From the NCBI GenBank assembly GCA_023362775.1, contig JALMGJ010000011.1, positions 21,378,001 to 21,442,000 on the forward strand: DNA of 64,000 bases, read 5' to 3'. Position 1 is the stretch's first letter; each line of letters opens with the position of its first letter. Source of the stretch: Charina bottae. Lineage: Eukaryota > Chordata > Lepidosauria > Squamata > Charinaidae. A program made the translations under genes and the position numbers. Shown in pieces: positions 46,901-58,800 of the stretch. The notes under the pieces were generated by a model, which saw only the letters and a list, made by a program, of their open reading frames with translations, ran no database searches and was not told where the DNA came from.

Positions 46901-49789
46901 GGAATGTAACCAAGACCTCAATACAGATTTGTACACACACACACACGTACGTACGTACGTATGTATGTATGTGTTTTAAGCCTTATTGAGGTCTTGGTTA
47001 TTTTCATAGCAAAGCATAAGGCAGGGGAAGCCAGTGCTAATATAACTTTGCAGTGACACAGAAGAGAGCCAGTTTGGTCTAGTGGTTAAGGCACTGGGCT
47101 AGAAACCAGGAGCCCGAGAGTTCTAGTCCCGCCTTAGGCATGAAAGCCGGCTGGGTGACCTTGGGCCAGTCTCTGTCTCTCAGCCCTAGGAAGGAGCCAA
47201 TAGCAAACCAGGAGCCTGAGAGTTCTAGTCCCGCCTTAGGCATGAAAGCCGGCTGGGTGACCTTGGGCCAGTCTCTGTCTCTCAGCCCTAGGAAGGAGCC
47301 AATGGTAAACCAGGAGCCTGAGAGTTCTAGTCCCGCCTTAGGCATGAAAGCCGGCTGGGTGACCTTGGGCCAGTCTCTGTCTCTCAGCCCTAGGAAGGAG
47401 CCAATGGTAAACCAGGAGCCTGAGAGTTCTAGTCCCGCCTTAGGCATGAAAGCCGGCTGGGTGACCTTGGGCCAGTCTCTGTCTCTCAGCCCTAGGAAGG
47501 AGCCAATGGTAAACCAGGAGCCTGAGAGTTCTAGTCCCGCCTTAGGCATGAAAGCCGGCTGGGTGACCTTGGGCCAGTCTCTGTCTCTCAGCCCTAGGAA
47601 GGAGCCAATGGTAAACCAGGAGCCTGAGAGTTCTAGTCCCGCCTTAGGCATGAAAGCCGGCTGGGTGACCTTGGGCCAGTCTCTGTCTCTCAGCCCTAGG
47701 AAGGAGCCAATGGTAAACCAGGAGCCTGAGAGTTCTAGTCCCGCCTTAGGCATGAAAGCCGGCTGGGTGACCTTGGGCCAGTCTCTGTCTCTCAGCCCTA
47801 GGAAGGAGCCAATGGTAAACCAGGAGCCTGAGAGTTCTAGTCCCAGTGTCAGGGAGATAACGGGCGGCGAAGGAGGGGGCTCCCTCCAGGAAGGGAAGCG
47901 CATGCGTAGTACTGAATCACTATGTTTCCCTCCCAAGAGATTGAAGAAAGCCCCGCCCTAGGTTTGTGGACTTATTCTTTGGGCATTGCCATTTCATGTT
48001 TAGTTTAGATGGATTCTGTTAGGGAAGTAGGATTATAAATCACTAGATCCTGATTCCAGCCTCAGCGTGTTATTTCTACGCCCGAAGTCAGGACACCCGC
48101 CTTAGGCATGAAAGCCAGCTGGTTGACCTTGGGCCAGTCACTCTCTCTCTCTCAGCCCTAGGAAGGAGCCAATGGCAAACCGCTTCCGAAAAACCTTGCC
48201 AAAAAAACTACAGGGACTAGTCCAGGCAGTTGCAAGGAGTCAACACTGACTCGAAGGCACCCAAAAAAAAAAAGTGACATGGAGATGTGTTACATTGTGA
48301 AACAGCATAAGCATCTGATTATCTGCCTTTCTACTAATTCTGGAACCATTTTTGTATATACTTTCCTGCTTGAATGTAATCCTAAGTGAATTCCACTCCA
48401 TTCAATCTAACAACTCGCTGCCATCACCCAATTTGACTTCATTACTCTGCCTGAAACGTGCTTTTTCAAAACACTAAGTTTCCCAAGACTTGAAATTGGG
48501 GTAAATGCTGTATTTCTAAGATTCCCTTCCAGCTATTTGTTGATTACTGTTTCCAATAAGGTGACATAATTCACGATTCTCAGCTGTTGCTCAGTTTTGC
48601 CTTGCTGGAGGCTGGATGTTTCATTGGTTCCTTTATAATCAAATAGGGTGACTTGGATCCTGCACCTCTGAGCAGTTGCATAAAAAAGCCTTTCAGAAAG
48701 TGCAGCTTTTCTGACCCCTGCAGGGCAAATTCTATCTACCCTTGTTCGTGCTTGAATTAATAAGGCAAGTGTTCCCTCCAGCTTCGTATTCAGTGACCTT
48801 CCTCATCAAGGTAACCAGATTGCTGGTTTCAAAAAGCTTTGGGGCAAGGTCAAGTTAATCAAGGTGGATGAGAGAGCAGCCCAAATTCCCAAGGCTTTGG
48901 ACCAGTCTGGGAAGCCAAAAGAACAGGATGAATCACTTCTAGACTGTTGCCAAGAGAATGACATGGGTGTGTCCTGGTGTGTAGTCAGCAAGAGCTCAAT
49001 GTGACTTGAGACCGGCTTTGCTACTGCTCCTAGACATCTGGGACTAACAGGAATTTTAGGGAGCTGATTATAGCAACCTTCCCAAATCTATGCCCTGAAC
49101 AAAACATTGGACAATAATCCCCATCTTCCCTAAGCCAGCCTGGTCACAATTGAGGAAGATTGGCTAGAGCATAGCTTTCCAAACTGTGTGTCGCGACACT
49201 TTAGTGTGTCGCAACACACAGTTTACTGTGTCGCGAAGTGGCGGCGCAGGGGCGCGCACGGTGGCAGCGGTGTGCATGGCGGCAGCGGTGTGCCATCAGC
49301 GCTTCCGCATTTTAGCAAGGGCGCCACCGCCGTGCACGCCGCCGCCGCTGCGCGCCCCTCCGCGCCGCCACGCACGCGTGCACCCCCCTGCGCCGCCGCC
49401 GCTGCCGCCATTGGTGTGTCACCAACGGCGGCAGTTTGGAGAGCACTGGTCTAGAGAGCTCTAACCCACAGCAAAATGAGGTGATAGGCTGCTGAGATGG
49501 GGGCAAAATACATATCATGGTGCGGAGGAGGAGCAGTGTTACCTTTTTAGTGCTGTCCCAAATTTTGTGTAAGGGAGGAGGAGGAGGAAGAAGAAAAGGA
49601 GAAGGAGAAGGAGAAGGAGAGTTTGCCTCCTGGAGTTGTGGGTGCTCCATTGCTGGAGGTTTTCAAGAAAAGATTGGACAACCATTTGTCCGAGATGGTA
49701 TGAGGATTCCTGCCTTGGGCAGGGGGTTGGACTAGAAGACCTCCAAGGTCCCTTCCAACCCTAGGATTCTATGATGATTCTATGATTCG

Positions 49790-49823
<34 letters not shown>

Positions 49824-52800
49824 AGGAATCATTTGCCATCTTATAAACTGACCTTCCCTATTCCAAGTTCTGCAGGATTTAGACAGGGTCAGCCCACTTG
49901 CATTAACGATAGGGGCAAAGTGCCCCATCACTGAAAGTAAAATATACAATGTTGAATGTCCCTCCTTGCAAGAATTCCCTTTACGTAATAAACTATATAC
50001 ATAAGGAAGAAAGTTTCTAGTCCTTTCCCTGTTGTCCTTATCTCCTAGCCTGCCCCAGCCCCCCAGCTGGAACTGTGATCCCTCACTGTGACCGTAGCAC
50101 TCTCTCTTCTGTCCCAGCAGATGACAGCACATGGCTTATCTTATGGGGGCTTGGTCAGTACTTGGATGGGAATATTGAGGGTCTAGGCTAGACTGAGAAA
50201 CAAAACAATACCCCAGAAGACGGTGGCCAACCATTTCGGTATTGCTGCCAAGAAAAGATCTGAAGTCAAGCAATCTGCCCATCGCCCGAGGCATCATAGC
50301 AGAAGGCTGCTGATCTAACGGGCACTAGCTGGGGAAAATTGATCTAAGCCTGTAGGAAGCACATCATGTGAGGCCATCAACCACCCGTTTCTATCTCCTC
50401 TCCATTTCATTAGTCACTGCTTGTGCGGGCGACGGATCCTGGGCATGGATGGGTAAAAGAAAAGAATAAGTATAGAGCTGGGGGGGGAGGGTTGATAGCG
50501 GCCTGTAACACCTCCTTTCCAACAAAATATGCTCAGTCCTTTTCACGTGTTCAGGATTTCTCCTCACTCATCCTGATACAAACATCCTGTCCGCCTTCAC
50601 TTCTTGTTTAAAATCCACCATCAAGGGTGCATTTTCCTCCAGACTGTCATAGCTGGGTTTCCCCCCACCCCCCACCCCCCAGTATTGAACGTGCAAGGGT
50701 TTGCTGCTGATAAAATGACATTCCCATTGACTATCACATTTGTCCTTGCTGGAATTTCTGCTTGGGACAGCACTAATAACGAGCTGCATAATTCTTCCTA
50801 CTCTCCGCATGCCAGGATTGCACCATTTTCTGACCGGTGCTGACTGCTGGAAACACAAAATATTTTTTCCAGGTTGAAGTATAAGAGGGGAGTAGTTCCT
50901 TATTTTGTCCAGCAGAGGGGGCAGTGATATATTCCTATTTCTCACACACACACACATACTTCGAGTTTAGGGCTACCGTATGTGGGCTGCAAAAAGCAAA
51001 AAAATTATTAGATGGCAGCAGAGAATGGCAGTGGACTCTGAACTCATTGCTGCCATCTAGTGGCTATCTGGATTTGTGCAGACCAGATTCGGTAGCCCCA
51101 CTTGCTCCTAACTGCTGCACAACCATGCCATGGTGATCTTTTCTTTCTGCCAAGTTCTCACAATGTTGCTTTGATCTCCGTCTCAGCCCGTACAGCGACC
51201 TTAGCTGTTCTGGTTTTGAAGGAGTGTTTTCCCCCCCCGCTTATGCCAGTTGCAATCCATGGCACTTTCAAAATGTGTAAAATCTGATGTGCGTTTCTTT
51301 GGCCAGGTCAGATGACCCACCCACCAGGCTGTCCGCAAGTCTCAGGTACTCCCTCAGCCACCATTCTTTCTTTTCTCCTTGGGGTAGAAAGAGCTGCTTG
51401 GCACCATGGCCCACAGCCCTCCAAAAGGGGAACTACCAATTTTACCCTGCAGCTTCCGCACCCACCAATCACCTGCCTGGAGTGTTTATTGGGACATCAA
51501 GTTTACCATTCCTTCAGAAGAGCCCTAACTCCATTGGCAAGGGAAGCCCACCAAACAGCTGATCTCCCCCATACCTAGGTGTACCATATCTGGGCTGCAG
51601 ACATCTGAATGATCGCTAGATGGCAGTCAAGAGATACAGGAATCCCTAAGCCTTGGTTGCCATCTATACAGGTAGTCCTTGTTTAGTGACTGTTCGATGT
51701 TACGACCACGCTAAAAAGTTACTTGCGACCGGTCCTCACACTTATGACCATCGCAGCGTCCCCATGGTCATGTGATCACGGTTTGGCCACTTGGCAACCA
51801 TTGTGCATTCATTCATTATTTATTTATTTAATTTATTTATTTATTTTCTATCCCACCTTTATTATTTTTATAAATAACTCAAGGCGGCGAATATACCTAA
51901 TACTTCTTCCTTCTCCTATTTTCCCCACAAGAACAACCCTGTGAGGTGAGTTGGGCTGAGAGAGTGTGACTGGCCCAAGGTCACCCAGCTGGCTTTCATG
52001 CCTAAGGCGGGACTAGAGCTCACAGACTCCTGGTTTCTAGCCCGTTGCCTTTATGACGGTCTCAGCATCCTGCGGTCATGTGATCACCATTTGCAACCTT
52101 CCCAGCCAGCTTCCAACAAACAAAGTCAATGGGGAAGCCGGCAGGAGGTCGCAAGTCGTGGTCATGTGACGTCTCGCTTAATGACCATGGGTGATTCGTA
52201 TAATGACCGCAACTGGGAATGCCGGAAGTGCTGCCGCTAAGCGGGGGCGGTCACATGATGTTTTGCTTAATTACTGTTTCACTTAGTGACGGAGTTGCCG
52301 GTCCCAAGCAGGGTCGTTAAGCAAGGACTACCTGTAGTCATTTGGATTTTTGCAGCCTAGATAGGATATGCCTACTTTTCAACCTGCTGCTGATCAGCTG
52401 TTGGGGCAGCTTCTGGATTTTGCCTCAAAAGCCATATAGGTTTTATAGGTTCCCCCCGCACATTTGTGCAGTCGTGTTCGACTCTAGGGGCCGGTGCTCA
52501 TCTCCGTTTGTTAGCCGAAGAGCCAGCGTTGTCCGAAGACGCTTCCGCGGTCATGTGGCCGGCATGATGCGCGCGGAACGCTGTTACCTTCCCACCGAAG
52601 CGGTACCTATTTATCTACTTGCATTTGCATGCTTTTGAATTGCTAGGTTGGCAAGAGTCAATACCAACCTACAAATATCCTCAACCTTCTCCATCCAACT
52701 GGGCAGATGGGTTGGCGTGAGGGCTCACCTCTACCTAGTGCCCTGGTATATTCCTGCTTAAGCACTTCCTTAAGTTTGAAGCCAGGGCTGAGCAGTTGCC

Positions 52801-55800
52801 CCCCTCCCCACTCAAACCCAGACCCATTTGACCCCTATTAGTGATAAACGAAAGCCCTGAGTAGTTCATGCCACAAGGATGGCATTAAATCTTGGGAGCC
52901 TGGTAGGCCTGCTGTCAGGAACCCGGCTGGTGCACGAAAACACAGGTTAATGCATTGCTCCCCCTGCCCCTCGCAAGACCCCCTTCATTTTTTTCAACCT
53001 CCAAGAGAAGAGAACATGCACAGGCTTTCTCCCTCTCTGCTGCGCCCATCCCGTTTTCTCCAGAAAAATAATCACCAACTTGCTAACTCTTCTGGAATTC
53101 TTGGATGAATTATTGTGCAAGACTCCCTTAACCATCCCCTTTGTTGCCAAGAAAATGACCCATATTAAGAATACTTGATTTATTTTGAATTACCTATCTG
53201 GGCTAGAGCAAAGAGCTTCTTACCAATCCCTTGATGTGGGGTTAAACTTAGATTGAAAATGGGGGATTGAAAACAAACAAACAAACTTTGAGGCAGCGGT
53301 TAAGCCCATCTCGGGTGGGGGAGCACTGTTTTAGTAAACAGATACAGCAAAAAGGAGAAAGGTTTGGAAATCAGAAACCTTTCAACAGGGGCGTGCTGGG
53401 AGGAGGGCAAAGGTTGACATGACCGTCGTAACACCATAACACGCTCTGCCCATTTGTACACGAAAGGGGTGGGGTTTGTGTGGCACTCGTTGCAACGAGC
53501 ACTGCATCATTTTGACAGCATTATCAGACTCCGTGGATGTCTCTGCTCTTCAGGATCAATGGGAAATAAAATGTGTGTCTGTGAAATCAACAGATGCTGA
53601 AAAGCTGCTCCATTTTGGAAAAGTTTAAGCCTGGTTAGATGATTGTCTATAAAGGGACGTGAAAAAATAAAGCTCAAACCAATTACTGTAATATGGAGGC
53701 AGTAATTTTAGCAAATGGTGGAAAACAGGGTTGAAATAACTTTTTGAATTGGCTGGTAGTGGGACTTTACTTGAAGGAAATATCAGCTTCGCCAATGGGT
53801 CGTTGCTTACACCAAACCAGCCCCTATTTAGCCTGCATGTGCTTAGAGTGGGTGGGCATTTGAGGAGGAGACAGAGCAAAGCCAACCTGGGGAAGACCTT
53901 AAAATCTGTTAACACTTAGAACAAAGTAACCATTAATGCCTTGGTCACTATTTTTGTCCGCCATGACCTCATGACATTGTCTTCATCTCCACCCCAGCCA
54001 ACGACTGAGGCAGCTTCAAGTCATCCTTAGATGTTGCATTTGGTGTTTTCCCTCTTCTTCCTAGACAATTTTTGCCATGGACACAATCTGGAATGCTTCA
54101 TTGACAAGATGGTTGCTAACATGGTCAGGGGATGAGATACTGGCCATTTTAGGCTAATGATGGCCACTTTGGCTCAGTGGACCTGCCCTTCACAGCCAGA
54201 GCTTGAGCTGCCAGAGAACCTGGAAACCTGGCTTCTGCAGAGACATAAAAACACTTTCCAAAGTACTTGGCAGATCTCCCGCTGGCTCCTTATAAACGTG
54301 GGTTTAGTGCTCTTTTGAAAGAGCACTAGACCTATGCTTGAAAACAGGTTTAGCGTTCTCTTGAGAGAGAGAAAGTTCTGTGCTGCATAAAAGGTTGATT
54401 TAAACCAGGAAATAAAGCTGGTGTATTGTCGAAGGCTTTCACGGCCGGAGTTCAATGGCTGTTGTGTGTCTTCCGGGCTGTGTGGCCGTGTTCTGGAAGT
54501 TGTGGTTCCTAACGTTTCGCCAGCATCTGTGGCCAGCATCTTCAGAGGGCAGGAGCACAGATAGAAGCACAGATAGGGCACAGAGATTTTGCTTCTATCT
54601 GTGCTCCTGCCCTCTGAAGATGCTGGCCACAGATGCTGGCGAAACGTTAGGAACCACAACTTCCAGAACACGGCCACACAGCCCGGAAGACCCACAACAG
54701 CCAAATAAAGCTGGCTTCTGCCACCCATGTTTTTGTGGTTCTGTCCTCATTAGGTACATTACAGATTTTGCACTGCTTCGGCTGACAAGAAGTTTTGCAT
54801 GGTTATCTTTTATTTTATTATTTTATTTTATACTTTGGTTAAGGAAGAGGTTGGCTCCATTCTGCCTGCTGTATTCTGGCTTCAGTGGCACTAGATGCCA
54901 TGATGGTGTCTGTTGTTATTACACACAGGGCAATCACAATGGCAGGTTCCCCATGGCCATCCACCGACTAGTTCTGGCTCCTGCCAGCCACGAAGTCAGA
55001 ACTGGATTCCTTAATCTGGCAGCCAGTCCTGCCACTCCCTTGCAGAGGATAGTTAGTGGATCAACCACTTCCTCCCATTTCACCCCACATCTCTTATCCA
55101 TGCCTTTTCTCTCTCAGCCAGACTATTTTTGGACAGGGGTTTAGCACTCTTTCAGAAAAGTGGTAGACCCATGTTCAGAAATAGGCTGAGGGATGAGTCA
55201 CATGCCCGGGCACCTCTCCATCTCATTTCAAGCACATTCCTATGTGCTCAACCCTACTCCGTGGTTTTTTTCCTGCCAGCAGGTTGCTTTTGGTGGGAGG
55301 AGGAATGAGGTTGATTTATTTTTGTTTATGTATGTATGGCCACCCGTCTTGAAAAAACTCTGGGTGGCTCACAAGATGGGGGCACCCACCAGTTGCTTTC
55401 CTTAACTTGTCCCCCATTAAATCCATAAGGACAGCAACTATTGGCAGTTCTGTTCCTGGGACTGAGCAGGGGTCAGCAAGGAAGGCAGCACAATATTTGG
55501 CCAACTCAAGGATTGGAGAAAGGTGCTTTAACACAGCTGCCTGGTTTTGCTCCCTGAATTCTCAGCAAGTATGCTCTAAATCCCAACACATCCAGAGTAT
55601 GTAGCTACGGCGAACAGACCTTCCCCATCTCCGTATCACTACCAAAATTTATTTATTTTTTTATTTTCTATCCTGCCTTTATTATTTTTATAAATAACTC
55701 AAGGTGGCGAACATACCAAGTACTCCTTCCTCCTCCTATTTTCCCCACAACAACAACCCTGTGAGGTGGGTTGGGCTGAGAGAGAGTGACTGGCCCAAGG

Positions 55801-58800
55801 TCACCCAGCCGGCTTCCATGCCTAAGGCGGGACTAGAACTCTCAGTCTCCTAGTTTCCCATTGGCTCCTTCCTAGGGCTGAGAGAGAGTGACTGGCCCAA
55901 GGTCACCCAGCCGGCTTCCATGCCTAAGGCAGGACTAGAACTCATGGACTCCTGGTTCCTAGCCCGTTGCCTTAACCACTAGAATAGTGGATGTCTTCCT
56001 GCCAGTTGGTGATGTTAGAAATAGAGGAACAAACCCAATAGCTTCTCTTACACACATGTAAAAAAGAGGCGGGGTTTTGATCACATGGTTGTGGCTGCCA
56101 TCTTGACTTTTTTTATCCCCTCCCTGCAGACACCCCTGATCTCTGCATCGGGGAACTGAGGCTGGTGGCTTGACCAAGGCCACTCAGTGCAGTCACGGCT
56201 GAGATGACATTTGAAGATGCCTGACCTCAAGCCCTTAGGGCAGTGTTTCTCAGCCTTAGCAACTTTAAGATATGTGGACTTCAACTCCCAGAATTCTCTC
56301 CACATTTATACGTGTTTACTACTTCAAGCTACTACTTATAGGGGGGGGGGGTGGCTCAGCGGTTAAGACGCCAGGCTTGTTGATCGGAAGATTGCAAGTT
56401 CGGAGGTTCGAATCCCTAGCCCTGCGTTCGGAGTGAGCTCCCGCACTAGCTCCATTGATTGGTTTGATTCATATCCTGCCTTTCTTCTTATACAACTCGA
56501 AGTGGCATACATAATGCTCCTGCCTCCTATTTTCCCCACCACAGCAACCCCGTGAGTGGATTGGGCTGAGAGAGGGGGACTGGCCCAAGGTCACCCAGCC
56601 GGCTTTCATGCCTGAGGCGGGACTAGAACTCTCAGTCTCCTGGTTTGCCATTGGCTCCTTCCTAGGGCTGAGGGACAGGGACTGGCCCAAGGTCACCCAG
56701 CCGGCTTTCATGCCTAAGGCGGGACTAGAACTCTCAGTCTCCTAGTTTCCCATTGGCTCCTTCCTAGGGCTGAGAGACAGGGACTGGCCCAAGGTCACCC
56801 AGCTGGCTTTGATCCCAAAGGGGGACTAGAACTCACACCCTCCCAGTCTGAAGCCCAGCACCTTCACCACTACACCAAACTGGCTTGGGTGAGACATGGG
56901 GCCCCTGATGTGCACCCCAGCCATAGGGGGCTTAGGGCCCGGGTCCTTGATCATTGCTTCCTCTGCACATGGCAGATTTCTCCCAAGTGCTATGGCCAAA
57001 CTATTGCAGAACCAGAACTCAACCCAGAAGCTCCGTCTGGAAGCCCAGCGTTCTCTTTGGGGAGATGGCCCCCCTGCCACTCTCTGTCTGTCGGTTGCCC
57101 CTCACTTGCCAGCTGACCAGAACTGCATCTGCTGCTGTGGAGAGGCCAGGCCGGGCCGGGCCGGGCAGGCAAGTTGGCGGTCTCTCCCTCCTGCCAAGTG
57201 TCTCCCTCCTAGTACATCTGGAACGTGTGCAAATACTTTTTCTCATCTGTGGTGAGGCTGACTCATAAACGTCTGTAAGCGACACAGAACTCACAATGAT
57301 GGTGGAAGGGCCAGGCTTGCGACCTTAACCTTGCTGAGCAGGTGGCAGCGAAGGGTTAACATAATAGCCTTTTTAATGTTTTGGAAAATCTTGCAGTTGA
57401 TGTAGATGTGCCTCCAGTATGGCTAAAATAAATAAATGACAAGGATTGCGTCGCAGGCCGAGGTTTCTATCCTTTCGTGCTCCTGATTAAGTGCAAAAGG
57501 TTCTGCATTTGGCGTGCGAGGCCTTTCAGGCAGCGAACTTGCAATTGTGCGAATGGCTTTAAAAAGTAAATGTGAGGGGGGGAGTGAGATATCAGTTAGG
57601 AACTTGGGGGCGTGTGTGTTTGTATGCACAGGCACATGTCTAGGGCGTTAACCTTTTCCTTCTGCTGCAGTGCTGATTTGAATCACTTCTTCAACACGCA
57701 CCTGATATTAATTTACCCATTGTTAATGCTGTGAATCATATAATGTCTAGATGTATTATCTACTTACTGAGGATATTTTCTGTGTTCTCGGTAACAAGGG
57801 GGCCTTCGGGGTCAGGGTCAGGCCTAGGCTCCAGGAAGTATTCAGAAGCCACACAGCTGCCTTTTTTCTGACCTAGAGAGGGAGACAACGCATAAAAATT
57901 CACATAGCAAAAGTGGTCCATATAGGACAGTGTTTCTCAACCTGAGCCACTTTAAAATGCGTGGACTTCAACTCCCAGAATTCCCCAGCCAGCCATGGCT
58001 GGCTGGGGAATTCTGGGAGTTGACATCCACGGGTTTTAAAGTTGCTAAGGTTGAGAAACACTGGTATAAGAGCTTCAGGGAAGCAACAGTGCCTTCTTGG
58101 AAGGATGCCCCAAATCAGCAGGGCCAGATTACCCTGTGCCAAAATGGACAGTCATATACATTTCCATTTAAACAGGCCACTTCTGTAAGACAATTCACTC
58201 AGAGTCATGGCCCTGGCTGGTACCAGGCAGGACAGCTCTGACCATTTCCAAAGCCGTAAGCTAGACTGGGAAGAAGCAGGAGCAAACAGCTTTGGTCCTG
58301 CTGTTGTTGGAACATCACAAAGGAGCATGGGGCATGCATCTGCACCGCTCTGGCCATGGGATATGGTGGTGAAGGTGTTGGACCGGCACTGGGGAGACAG
58401 ACAGGTTCAAGGCTCAGCCATGGAAGATCAGTGGGAGACATTGGGCCAATCGCTCTTCCTCGGCGGCCCCATCACCTCACAGGAATGTTGTTGTGGGGCA
58501 AAAGGGGAGGAGGAAGTATTGTGCACACTTTGAGCTCCAGGATATCAATCTAACAAGCAAACAAACAAAGAAATGTCTCCTGTGTGCACTTCTCTGTTGC
58601 ATTGTTCCACACCCTCTATCCGAGACGTAGTAAGGGTACAGTGTCATTACCGGTAACATACATTCATTGATTGATTATGTGCCATTAGGTCATTTTCAAC
58701 TACTGGTGTGTGTGTGTGTGTGTGTGTATACACACAAACACATTCATACTGGGATGTGTGTGTTTGTATGTGTATGTATGTATAGAATGTGGGAGAGAGC

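Larger units (their letters stand above)
51583..52372. mobile_element. MITE-Z copy split by mariner copy E
   Basis: The left part TACCATATCTGGGCTGCAG...GCCATCTA and the right part GGATTTTTGCAGCC flank the mariner element. Together they make one MITE-Z. Confidence 0.7.

Noticed and set aside
47079..47961. Open frames of 285 and 273 codons on opposite strands with 34-residue repeats
   Set aside because: They translate the 102-bp SINE modules. Period divisible by three explains openness on both strands.
56350..56454. Possible tRNA gene (A and B boxes)
   Set aside because: There is no acceptor stem or anticodon arm. The following sequence is Sauria SINE.
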